Shown here: positions 33,191 through 44,626 of the stretch, piece after piece | Position numbering within the stretch: the first letter of the stretch is position 1 | Layout: every line of letters begins with the position of its first letter | DNA from: Glebionis coronaria | Lineage: Eukaryota > Streptophyta > Magnoliopsida > Asterales > Asteraceae | DNA length: 64,000 bases | Assembly: GCA_025667525.1 (NCBI GenBank) | Contig: CM046878.1 | Coordinates: 401,629,275-401,693,274, forward strand | Direction of reading: 5' to 3' | The notes under the pieces: model-generated | Told to the model about the DNA's origin: nothing | The model's input: only the letters and a program-made list of their open reading frames with translations | The model's database searches: none | Program-made: the position numbers and the translations under genes

Positions 33191-33716
33191 TGTTGATCCC
33201 AAACTTAGATCGATTAGCTTTGTGTATACGAGATTAGATCAAGTATAACACGTAGAGAAACCTTTGTTATATGCTTTGTGAATCTAAGTGTTATGCGGAA
33301 TTTAACACTTAAACAAGAACACAAGATGTAAACAAAACTTTCACTTTGATTATGAATGTCGAACTTGCTTACAATGAAAGATGTTTACGAATGAAAACTT
33401 ATATAAAACTTGATATTAAACATTAACCTAAAGGCCTTCTTTTATAGACTAAGAAGCCTTGTACAATAAGCTACGTATCAACTATTCTAGGTAAAGATAA
33501 ACATAGAAAATACATTGTCGTTTCTATCCTTACTAGAAGTATTCTAGAATATAATAAACGTGTAGCTTATATCTTCCATCAGTGCTCGTCTTCAATCTGT
33601 CAATGCTTGACTTTAACTTGTCAACGCTTGAGCTGTCAGCGCTTGCTTTGTTCCTGTCAACGCTTGTTTTGTTCTTGTCAGCGCTCAAGTGATCTGGCCT
33701 TAATTTATTCCCAACA
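33191..33716 (-). repeat. 5' LTR of the young Copia element (526 bp)
   Basis: It has the same length as its partner, with about 99% identity by eye. Read on the minus strand, a cluster of six GTCARCGC-type motifs (33,580-33,692) lies about 150-250 bp upstream of a TATA box, CTATAAAAG (33,438-33,447). That places the motifs in the U3 region upstream of the promoter. Confidence 0.97.
33438..33447 (-). promoter_or_regulatory. Probable TATA box in the young Copia 5' LTR
   Basis: CTATAAAAGA on the minus strand, about 270 bp into the LTR, at a typical place for a Copia promoter. A second TATATAAG lies about 40 bp further downstream. Confidence 0.6.
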
Positions 33717-35350
33717 AATTTTATTGTATTTTTGGTGATTTTGCATGATTTATTATGGATTGGTGTTTTGAGGCTTGATTTGTGTTTCTGAGGTTTTTTA
33801 GGAGTTGTTAGGGTGGATTGGGATCTTGTTTGATAGGTTAAAACACAACAATCCTTTGGAAGATTGCAAAATCAGATTCCAAAGGGGTGTTTGGGTTAAC
33901 TAATTCAAAGGGGTTTAAGCCTTCCTTTGTTATTGTTCTTGGTTCTATTGAGGTTGTACATGCTTATCTGTTGTTAAGTGTTCATTATCTGTAAGTTTTG
34001 TGGTTATTAACACCTAGATCCATAAAAAGGCTATAAAATCTTGATTACTTGGTTAAATTGGCTGAAATTTAGAGGACACCTAGATCTAATCATAGACTAG
34101 GGTTAACAAGTGTTAAATCTAAGTTAATACAACCAGGGAAGTAGGATTTGAGTGCTAAAGTTGGATTTGTGGTCATCTATATCAGATAAGGCATTGTTGT
34201 TCTTGAAGTTCATAATCAGAAACCTGCATATGCTTTGATTTGCTTGTAATCTTTGATTCAGTGATTGGAATAAGTTTGTTTGTGCTTATTAACAGTTATT
34301 GTAGCTTGTGTATGCTTTTGGATTATTCTGGTTGGCTTATTCATGCTAAAACTGCTTAAGAGTGCTGAACTGCTTATTTGCTAAGTCTGTGCAATATCTG
34401 GGCATTGTTGGCTTTTTCTGTGCTTATTGGCTTATTGGAAGTGTGATTATTTGCTTGATTGTGACTCCTCGTGATTCGCTGGTCACAAGGGTGCCCTTGT
34501 TTCCACTTGAATCCAACTGGATCTCTCCCAAATCATAGGTCAAAAAGTCAAAGCAGTGGGAATTCCTTTCCCCTGCTGCTAGCCACTGCTAGTGTAATTT
34601 TGTGTTCAGCTTATCAATAAGCTCTTCCAGCTTATTCAAACGTGCAACAACTTTAATTTTGTAATAGGTGCTCATTATTTGACCCATTTGTTCATACTGG
34701 AGCATTTGGAGGGTTGACTTTAGGGTTTGACTAGAAAACCAACTCAATTGACTTTTTCATAAGTGCTTATTGGCTTATCCAGCTTATTTGGCTTTGCTTA
34801 TTAAACTTTTCTTGATTGATTTAGCTTAATTAAGTTGTTTAGAGTCTATTGCAAGTTGAATCAAGTCCTGAGGTGGTCTAGAACTCCAAGTCGACTATTT
34901 TGTCTTTTAGTGAAAATCTTCTTGGCTTATTTCTGGCTTATTGAGTGTGCTTTTTCAAAATTTCTTTTCACAGATCTCTTAGGCATCTCAAAAGAAGGTT
35001 GTGTGTTTAAGCAGAGCTTATGGCATTGGCTTATTGCTTAATGGGCTTATTGGCCCAATAAGAATAAGCTGTTTGTTATTTAAGCTGTGATAAGCTCAGA
35101 ATCAGCTTTTGGGCCTTCAGACTTTTGTACTTAGAATAAAATTTTGAGTCAGATAGGGCTTTTTCAGGTCATTTGGGCCTAGTTTGATTTTTTGGGCTAA
35201 AAAGCCCATTAGTGTTGACTGTTTTTGGTTTTAGCCCATTTGGGGGCCCATTAGGGGTAATTTGGTAATTTCACTTTCATTTTCTGATTATTTAGGTTAA
35301 AATAAACTAGTTTGCAAGTTCTTAGAATTTTTTATAATTTTTGGATTTTT

Positions 35351-35394
35351 AATATTATTTTAATATTATTTTAATATTATTTTAATATTATTTT
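35351..35394 (+). repeat. 11-bp tandem repeat (AATATTATTTT)x4
   Basis: Four perfect copies occur in the Athila-like 5' LTR. The 3' LTR has only about one and a half copies near 47,698. Slippage after insertion or a parental difference would explain the difference in LTR length. Confidence 0.9.
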
Positions 35395-36051
35395 ATTATT
35401 AAATTTTAAATTTCACATTTTTGCACTTTTATATTTTTCTTAGCTTAAATACATTAAAATAGGATTTTTGCAACTCTTAGATTAATTTTATCATCTTTAG
35501 ATTAATTTTTATAATTATTTTCAGTTTTAATAGTTTTTAAATCATTTTAAATAGTTTTTATTAGTTTAAAAATTTATAAAAATAGTTTTTAATCTTATTA
35601 GGTTATTTTAGAGGTTTATCAATTGAAAAATCTTTATTTGGGCTTTTTGATAATTAATTTGATTTTTAGGGCTTTAATTGGCATTTAAAAATTAATATTT
35701 AATTAATTAAAAGGTTTGAAAAAGTTTTGATCATTGGTAAACTCTTTATTTATTTATTTTGATTTTTGGTAAATTTTTGGGAATTTTTAGAACTAATTTT
35801 TATTTTTGCTCTTTTTACGGTTTTACGTTTAGTCGTAGTAGTAATTAACTTCACGTCTTCGTCATTCTATTTTCTCATCCCCTTCTATCCAATATTAATC
35901 TCAAACCAATTACGAATTATTCACACACATATACCTCCTTAGGAAACGAACTTCATTGGGTCATTAACACTTGATTTCCCTAAATCATTTGTTTAATACT
36001 TACCGCTTTTACGCCTTTTTCCTAAAAGGTCGTATTTTACCACAATCATTT

Positions 36052-36069
36052 TGGCGACGCTGCTGGGGA
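36052..36069 (+). other. Primer binding site, tRNA-Asp type (Athila-like)
   Basis: TGGCGACGCTGCTGGGGA starts three bases after the LTR end. It is close to the TGGCGCCGTTGCCGGGGA form that I know as the Athila/Tat primer site for tRNA-Asp, with three mismatches. Confidence 0.8.
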
Positions 36070-36801
36070 GGTGTGTCGTGATTAATTTGTCTTGTTGTTT
36101 TTAATATTAACCATAAATAGTATTTGTATTAGTAGAAATCTACTAATACGTATTATCGGTTTTTTTTGGTTTTTCGTGTGAAATTATTATTACTATATTG
36201 TATTAAGTATCACAATCAATTCAAAATATCTCCAAAAGTATGAAAACACAACCTTAATTGGGATTTGATCTCCTAATTATTGTATTCGAATCTCAAACAA
36301 AAGAAAAAGGCAAAAATAGATAAATACTTTCGTGAAGCTCGATTTTGAAAAATACAAACTATAAGGTGGGTATAAGGCGGGTATTATAAAATATACCCTA
36401 AGGAAAAAGGCTCTTAAGTGCTTCGTGCCACCTCGTTTCCCCGCTTGCTTGTGAGTATTTTGAGATTGAAGGCTAATCGAGGGTTTTGCCTACCAAAGTA
36501 TTATTACGTATCATATATATTTACTTGGTTTTCTTTGTGATTAAACCCTCTTGAACAATTTGGTTTTCACCAAAGTTCTAAAGTCATTCGAAGGCGATCA
36601 CTCCACGTGATCGTTTTCATTCTTTTGAGGCTTCTTTAATCAAGAGTTTGATTCGAGGAGAGATTTGGTAGATTGTTGTCTACGAAGATACACCAAAATC
36701 CAAAAAAGAATTAAATACAATCAAAAACACAAAAAAATTTAAAATTCACAAAACACCCAAAAAGAATCTTCTTTGCTCACCTCCCATTCTACGTGAAGTT
36801 T
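36070..36801 (+). other. Untranslated leader of the Athila-like element
   Basis: About 0.7 kb between primer site and gag, AT-rich, without an open frame of note. Leaders of this length are usual in the clade. Confidence 0.6.
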
Positions 36802-38265
36802 ATGCTAACTCGTAGTCAAGCAAAACGAGCTCGTAAACGTCGTCAAAATCAAGGAAATGAAGAGACGTTGATTGAAGAACAACCTCCAATTGTTGAACCT
36901 ATTGTAGAACAAGAAGTCGTCATGGCTAAACGTACTATGATGGAGTTGCTTCAAGCACCCACCGAGGGTTTTGGAGAGGCCATTGTGATTCCCGCTATCC
37001 TTGCGGAGAATTTCGAGATTAAGACGGGTTTAATGTCGATGTTGCAAGCTAATAAGTTTAGAGGTCATGAGAAAGACAACCCGCATTACCACATAAGGAA
37101 TTTTAATCGTCTCACCGCTACTAGCGAGTTTAAGGATGTTCCACATGACGCCATTAAGATGATGTTGTTTCCATACTCGTTAGATGGACCCGCTAAGATT
37201 TGGCTTGAGAAAGAACCGCCAAATTCGATTTTGACATGGGGTGATCTCGTTTCTAAGTTTGTGAACAATTTTTTTCCACCATCTAAAACAACACATTTGA
37301 AAAATGAGATTTCAAGATTTGTACAACGAAATAACGAGAGTTTTTCAATGGCATGGGAACGATTTAAAGAAATGTTACATGAATGTCTACACCATGATTT
37401 TTCGGAATTGCATCAAGTTGATACTTTTTATAATGGGCTTAATGATCATGAACGAGATTATTTGAATGCCGCCGCGGGTGTTAATTTTTTGTGCAAAACG
37501 ACCGATGAAGCTTTAAAGATTATCGAGAATAGATCTAAAGTTTACAACCCTCGTAACACACCGAGTGTTGCCAATATGGGTTCGTCATCGTCGTCATCGT
37601 CTCGTAGCATTAATGCCTTACATGATGAAGCTAATGAGGAAAATCGGTTTTTCGATAGGTTTTCAAATCCTATGACTCATTGGAAAGCACAAGATGCTTT
37701 GAATTCCGCTTCGGTTAAAGCGGTTGATAAGAGTTGTTTGTCTTGTGGTAGAGCTCATGATCTTTCCGAGTGCATTACCGCCGGTGGTAACACTTCGAGT
37801 GCTTACATAGCAACGGGAACTTATAACCAAAACGGCCAAGGTTCCTGCCCAAATCAAGCTCCACCAAATCAAAATGCGAATAACTATCGAAACAACAATC
37901 AAAGTGGTAATTATCAAGGCAATTCACGTAACTACAATAAAGGGAATTATCAAAGTGGGAATGGACAAGTTACTAATCAAAACCAAAACCGTGATTTTCA
38001 AAACACTACACAAGGTTTTCAAAATGCTCACACTAAAAACCTTCAAGGAGAATTTTTGGATTATGCTAAAGCAAATGATGCTAAATTTGATAACATGCAA
38101 CGTGAGATGATTAGCTTAAGATCCGAGTTGAAAAACGAGCTTAAAACGAACTTGCTAATGAACTTAAGACTCATGCTAATAAAATGGAAGGAAATGTTCA
38201 ACGTCTTCAACAAAATCAACAAAAGATGGAACAAGGACAACATGAAATTAAGCAAGAATTGCTAA
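36802..38265 (+). pseudogene. Athila-like gag, frameshifted near its end
   Basis: The ATG at 36,802 starts MLTRSQAKRARKRRQ. The retrotransposon-gag core (AKIWLEKEPPNSILTW ... FVNNFFP ... NGLNDHERDYLNAAAG) lies at about 37,080-37,560. A short zinc-knuckle-like C-LS-C-GRA-H-DLSE-C follows near 37,735-37,775, then an Asn/Gln/Gly-rich stretch. Near 38,150-38,180 the gag reading continues in the frame of the next block (MEGNVQRLQQNQQKMEQG at 38,184), so a one- or two-base indel separates Gag from the rest. The frame is otherwise open. It may still make a truncated Gag. Confidence 0.85.
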
Positions 38266-41200
38266 AAGCGGATTTAAGGCAATCAAAATTTGAGGATCGA
38301 ATGGCAAAAATGTTTGAAGCAATCATGTGTAAACCCTCTTCCTCGGGTTGTCTTCCTAGTGATACCATTGCAAACCTAAAGCAAGAAATGAAGGTTATTA
38401 CTACACGAAGTGGTAAAACTTTCAAGGAACCAATCTCTCGTCCAAGTACTTCTACGGAGAAGGAAATTGAGAAAGAGCCCGAGGTGATGGTCGAAAAGGA
38501 GCATATTACAAGCCCACGAAGTACCGCTCATACCACACATACGGTTGAACCAATACCAATCATGGAACCTGAGTTTCCAAGGCCGTTGCCTAATGTCCAA
38601 CCCACACCACCCTTACCTTACCCTTCGAGACGAAACAAAGAGAAATTTCAAGAACGTAACAAACAACAAATCGAGCTTTTTATAAAAATGTTTAAACAAG
38701 TGCATTTTGATGTAAGTTTAGCCGACGCGTTGTTATATATGCCTCGTTTCGCTTCCACTTTTAAAAGTATGATGAGCGATAAGGAAAAGCTTTCAAAGCT
38801 TGCTAATTGTTCTTCGGTTTATCTTAACCGCATAGCGGAAAAAGTTGGTGACCCCGAAAAGTTTCTCATTCCTTGTGACATACAAGATATGAAAGAATGC
38901 CTCGCCTTGGCCGATCTTGGTGCGAGCATTAATTTGATGGGATTTTCCATTTGGAAATCGCTTTCGCTTCCGGCTCTTACTCCTTCGAACATGTCTATCG
39001 AGATGGCCGATCATTCTACGATTTTAGCATGTGGAGTAGCCGAAGATGTTTTCGTGAAAGTGGGGAAGTTCTACTATCCCGTTGATTTTATAGTAGTTGA
39101 CATCCTCGCGGATCCTCAAGTTCCTCTAATTTTAGGTCGTCCATTTTTAGACACCTCGAGATCGCTTATCGACGTTCATGCAAGAACTATCACTTTGAGA
39201 TTCAACGAAGAGGAACTTGTTATAAACGCTACTCAAAACTCAAAACCTTCTCATGTTTATGCAATCGCTACCATCAATCACATTGACTTAGTTGATGTGG
39301 TTTGCGATGAGTTTTCACAAGAAGTGTTAGGTTTTTCCGATAGCTCGTCAAGTGGCAATCCCACTATTTTGGATCCGATTCTTGCTAATTCTACACCAAA
39401 TCTCACTCCATTCTAAGGAGGCGATTTTACTTCAAATGAAATCGAAAATGAAGATGAGGTGTTTATTAGTGATAATTCTTCTATTCCACCATTTCTTCCG
39501 CCGATGGAAGTTATGAGTGTTGAGCAAAAATCTTCAATCGAGGAACCACCTATCCTTGAATTGAAAGATCTTTCATCTCACCTTGAATATGCATTCTTGG
39601 AAGGTGATGACAAGTTGCCGGTTATTATTGCAAAAGGTCTTCATAATGATGAAAAAACCGAGCTCTTGAAAGTTCTTAAAGCTCATAAAGGGGCAATTGC
39701 GTGGAAAATTTCCGACATTAAGGGTATTGACCCAAAATTTTCTACTCAAAAGATTTTAATGGAGGAGGACTACAAACCCGCAATTCAAAGTCAAAGAAGG
39801 GTAAACCCCAAAATTCACGATGTCATTAAAAAAGAAGTTTTAAAACTCCTTGACGCGGGAATGATTTATCATATCTCTGATAGCCCATGGGTGAGCCCAA
39901 TCCATTGTGTCCCTAAAAAAGGAGGAATGACCTTTGTGCCTAATGAAAACAACGAGTTAATTCCCACTCGTGTTGTGACCGGTTGGAGGGTGTGTATTGA
40001 CTACCGAAAGTTAAATGACGCCACTCGTAAAGACCACTTTCCTTTGCCCTTCATGGATCAAATGTTGGAGCGACTCGCGGGAAATGAATTCTATTGCTTT
40101 TTAGATGGTTTTTCCGGTTACTCTCAAATCCCTATCGACCCTCGTGATCAAGAGAAGAATACGTTTACGTGTCCTTATGGAACGTTTGCTTATCGTAGGA
40201 TGCCTTTCGGACTTTGTAATGCACCGGTTACGTTTCAACGGTGTATGATGGCCATTTTTCACGATATGATCGAGAAGTCGATGGAAGTGTTTATGGATGA
40301 CTTTTCGGTATTTGGCAATTCGTTTACGTCGTGTTTATCTAATCTCGAGCAAATGTTAAAACGTTGTGAAGGACATAAGGTCTGTCATTTTATGTGTAAA
40401 CAAGGAATCGTCTTAGGACATAAGGTCTCGAAAGCGGGGATTGAGGTCGATAAAGCTAAGGTAGACGTCATCGCCAAGTTACCTCATCCCAAAACCGTTA
40501 AGGGAGTTAGGAGTTTCCTAGGCCACGCGGGCTTTTATCGTCGTTTCATCAAAGACTTTTCGAAAATCTCTCGACCTATGACACACCTTCTCGAGAAGGA
40601 TGCTCCTTTTAACTTCAATGAGGATTGTGTTAGAGCTTTCGAAACTCTTAAAAGGAAACTTACCGAAGCTCCCATTCTTGTTGCCCCTAATTGGGAATTA
40701 CCCTTTGAAATCATGTGCGATGCAAGTGATTATGCTATAGGGGCCGTCTTAGGGCAACGTTATGAAAAGCATTTCCGTCCTATCCATTATGCTAGTAAGA
40801 CGACGACCGAGGCTCAATTAAAGTACACCACAACGGAAAAGGAATTCCTTGCCGTGGTCTATGCTTTTGAGAAATTCTGACCTTATCTCGTCTTAACTAA
40901 AAGCATCGTGTATACCGACCATTCGGCTATCAAGTATCTCTTAGCTAAGCAAGATGCTAAGCCGAGATTGCTTCGTTGGATGCTCCTCCTCCAAGAAGTT
41001 GATGTCACCGTGCTTGACAAAAAAGGAGCCGAGAATCTAGCGGCCGATCATCTCTCTCGTCTAGAAGATACTCACAAAGATGTTTTCGAGAACAAGGAAA
41101 TAACCGAAACATTTCCTCTCGAGACTCTCGGTGTAGTGAATTCTAAAGACACCACCCCATGGTTTGCCGACATTGCAAATTACCATGCGGGTAATTTCAT

Positions 41201-42446
41201 AATCAAGGGTATGACGACACAACAAAAGCGAAAATTCTTTCGTGACATCAAGTTCTAATTTTGGGACGACCCTTATCTCTTTCGGGTTTGTGCGGATCAA
41301 CTCGTTCGACGTTGTGTTTTTTGTGCCAAAGCTTCTAACATCCTTAGAGCTTGTCACGAGGGACCCACGGGTGGTCACCACGGTGCTAATCTCACGGCTA
41401 AGAAAGTGTTCGATGCCGGCTTCTTTTGGCCATCTATATATCGTGATGCACACGTACTTGTGAAGTCGTGTGATTCGTGCCAACGTCAAGGAAAATCGTC
41501 TCAACATGATGAAATGCCGCAAAACATAATTCAAGTGTGTGAGATTTTTGACTTTTGGGGCATAGAATTTATGGGGCCGTTCCCATCGTCTCATGGTAAC
41601 AAGTATATCCTCGTCGCGGTCGACTACCTTTCTAAGTGGGTGGAAGCTAAGGCTTTACCTACTAATGATGCTCATGTGGTAGTGAAGTTTTTGAAGCAAC
41701 TATTCTCTCGATTCAGAACCCCTCGTGCTATTATAAGCGATCATGGAACCCATTTTTGTAATGACCAATTCGAGAAGGTCTTAAAGAAATATGGAGTTAC
41801 TCATCGTCTTTCTACGGCTTATCACCCGCAAACGAGTGGGAAAGTCGAGGTTTCGAACCGAGCTTTGAAGAGGATTTTAGAGAGGTCGATTGGAGAAAAC
41901 CGTGCTTCATGGTCCGACAAACTCGATGACGCTTTATGGGCCTTTAGGACCGCTTATAAGACACCTATCGGTTGTACTCTTTATAAGTTAGTCTATGGGA
42001 AGAATTGTCATTTGCCCATTGAATTGGAGCACAAGGCATATTGGGCCCTTAAGCATGCAAACTTTGACTTGAAGACCGCGGGAGATCACCAGAAAATACA
42101 ATTGAATGAATTGGATGAACTAAGAGATAATACTTATGAAAATTCATTAATTTTCAAAGAAAAGACTAAAAAGTTTCATGATGCAAAGATTAAAAACCGG
42201 GTTTTTAACGTTGGAGATCAAGTGTTACTTTTTAACTCTAGACTAAAGATATTTTCCGGGAAATTGAAATCTCGTTGGTCGGGTCCTTTCACCGTTACAC
42301 AAGTATTTCCTTATGGGACCATCGAGCTAGCTCAAGATGATGGTCCTAACTTCAAGGTGAATGGACATAGGCTTAAGCACTACTTTGGTGGGGAAATTCC
42401 TTCAATAGTTGACCTCGACCAAGTCACCTTCCCCAATGATAATTAG
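38184..42446 (+). pseudogene. Athila-like pol, one frame with three stop codons
   Basis: All pieces share one reading frame. It contains protease with ADLGASINLM (about 38,915) and RT with RRMPFGLCNAP and the catalytic FMDDFSVFG (about 40,290). RNase H follows ([23 protein letters not shown]). Integrase has the H..H...CDSC zinc region (about 41,345-41,490) and the distal [10 protein letters not shown] and TSGKVEVSN boxes. Stops are TAA at 39,414, TGA at 40,878 (at an arginine position) and TAA at 41,256. The first integrase catalytic aspartate appears as glutamate (WGIEFMGPF, about 41,560), which should impair strand transfer. No chromodomain follows. Confidence 0.9.
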
Positions 42447-44613
42447 CATTGAGGGGATCGAGTCGAGCTCATGACTCGGTAATCAAAAATGAGGTGCCTC
42501 GTGGGGGAGATCCTATGCTTATCCTTTTATGCTTTCTAATAATTAATGAGAGGGGATTTGTGCCTTTCCAACTCGTTGTCTCGTGGTTGTTTGTGATTGT
42601 GTTATCTAGATCATCATCATCATCTACGATTGAAGACTCTCGTGTTCGTTTACGTGAGCCTCCATCGTTTGCTTGAAGAAGTTTTCACGAATCCATGACA
42701 TATCCTTTATTGTTCTAACAATTATCTCTTAGCATAATTAATAAACGGCTTTAGATATATTGTTGATCGCCCTTTCCATGCTAGATCCTAAGCATTCGAC
42801 TCTTCGTCTCTAGTATGGGGGTGCTCCACCTTTAGACTCGAAACATTGAGGAAAATGTTTACTTTTAGTATGGGGGGGGGTGAATAGATACTTGCTTTGC
42901 TACGCCCTCGCGCTTACCAACTTTCAATGTTTTATTTTATTTTGTTGCTAATAAGGCTAAAAATGGCCAAAATTTTAAATTTTTCTTAGTTTTCATAAGT
43001 GTTTTTAAGACACGAATGTATATTTTCCGATGGGTAGAATAAGAGCTAATTTTTTACTTGATGGGCATTTGGAGCCCTTTACATTCCTTAACCCGCTCAA
43101 TTCAAGTTTTGCTAGACTTTTATATAGGGAACTTTAAAACGCGAAAGTCTTAGCTCACTCGGGTTAAGAACAAGAACTTTTCGCAAGTTCCTATAATTAA
43201 TCCTAGAAAGTCACTTATCAAGGGAACTATAAAATGCATTATCTAAACTTGAAAAAGTCCAAGAAAGTGCAAGATCCTATAGGTGTCTCGAAAACCCAAA
43301 ACTTTGATTTGATATAGTCTTAATGAAAGCTAATCCAAATTTGGCTTAATTTTGACTTGCATGGCTAAGTATTCACGAGTCTCTTTAATTAGAGGTCTTT
43401 ATATAGTGAAGAACGAGAAGTGATAGAGTTAGACAAGTGATCATGCTAAACGTAGAACATGAAAATGTTCTTTCAAAAACTCATATGTTTTTAATTGTGG
43501 CTTTTTCTTCCCATAAAATCAATGCATTAGGAATAAAAATAATTGCAATAAGTAAGGTCGTACGATTTGAAAGGTTACTTAGCTTCTAGCACAAGATCGT
43601 TTAAAATTTACTCGGGGTTGAATAGAGTTCATAGCCAAGGCATAACTTATTGAAGTGGGACGCGAAGATTGGTGAAGATCCAAAAAGGCCCTAACAAGGC
43701 ATGAGGAGCTCTATTTTGTTGCTAAAGATCCAAAGATGATGTGAAGTATCATTATTCCTAAATCAATATGAAGGATCGAGACACACGACGAAAAGCAATT
43801 ACTCCCCTAAAGATCATGGAGAAAGTCTATCCAAAAAGACCCTTACAAGGTATGAGGATAAATATATACAAGTTCGAAAAGGAGGCGGATCGTTGTATAT
43901 CAAAATTCAAAATAAAGATTGAAGAAAAATGATTAAGTCGTGGTCCAAATATGAAGAATGTCTCAAAAACGTCAAGTGAAGAAATTCCAAAATATGAAGA
44001 GAAGACCATAATTTCAAGAACGTCTTCCCAAGATTTGAAGTATGAAGTACATGCCAAATATCGGTCCGAGAAAGGTCTCAAATCGTGAAACGAGTTATGC
44101 CAAGATATGAACTTAAGGAGATACACGAGAAGCCGTTTTAAAAGATTTTGTCCTTCGGCTAACTATCAATTAAATCGTGCTACTTTGCTTTCGGACTAAT
44201 AAATACTCAAACAAGTCAATATGAATCACTTGTGATCCATGACAAATAGTTAAAAAATGCTAGAAACCCATTTCCTTTTATAATAACTAGGATTGCGGGG
44301 AGAAAAAGTATTACACAATTTGGACGTATGAGTAGTGTTAGCATTGTGACTTGTACCAACAATGATCTCGTTTTTGCACTTAGCATGGAATGTATGACAA
44401 TCAAGGATGACGAAATTTACTCTATGGGACATTTACTTGTTTCTATTCATTGACCCTAAAAGTCACATTCGTGATGAAAATCATACATTATGTCTTTACA
44501 CATCTTCGTAGTATTGTTGCAAGTATTTTTTTTTCAATAAAGGTTAATAAAATTTAATTTTGATGATGCTTAGATACTTTATTCTAGCATTGCGTGAGGG
44601 CACGGCAATGGCT
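42447..44613 (+). other. Long untranslated region between Athila-like pol and the 3' LTR
   Basis: About 2.2 kb without a credible ORF. Some Athila elements carry an envelope-like ORF here; I see none. It contains two extra copies of the polypurine sequence TAGTATGGGGG at 42,811-42,821 and 42,866-42,880. Confidence 0.7.
42811..42880 (+). repeat. Two extra polypurine-tract-like copies
   Basis: TAGTATGGGGG followed by TGCTCC, and TAGTATGGGGGGGGGG followed by TGAATAG. Both resemble the functional tract at 44,614-44,626 (TAGTATGGGGGAG then TGATGAG). The second is also followed by TGA, as at the LTR edge. Confidence 0.7.
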
Positions 44614-44626
44614 TAGTATGGGGGAG
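44614..44626 (+). other. Polypurine tract of the Athila-like element
   Basis: TAGTATGGGGGAG directly abuts the 3' LTR start TGATGAG. Confidence 0.9.

Larger units (their letters stand above)
21731..33716 (-). mobile_element. Young Ty1/Copia element with a third ORF, nested in the Athila-like LTR
   Basis: An 11,986-bp element with two 526-bp LTRs, TSD AATTT, a tRNA-Met primer site and a polypurine tract. Minus-strand order is gag, pol and a long third ORF, all in the same direction. By eye I count 6 mismatches between the LTRs (about 1.1%), which indicates a recent insertion. Pol and the third ORF are fully open; gag has one in-frame TAA. The extra ORF downstream of RNase H resembles the layout of SIRE-type Copia elements, although the LTR is shorter than usual for SIRE. 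A short AGCGYTGACA-like motif recurs throughout. Confidence 0.97.
20288..36048 (+). repeat. 5' LTR of the Athila-like element, split by a Copia insertion
   Basis: Parts 20,288-21,730 and 33,722-36,048 add up to the other LTR (44,627-48,364) apart from small differences. The 32-bp length excess is nearly explained by an 11-bp unit repeated four times at 35,351-35,394. The TATA-like site reads CCGATATAAGG at 21,343-21,353, against CCTATATAAGG in the 3' LTR, so the promoter core differs by one base. Confidence 0.95.
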
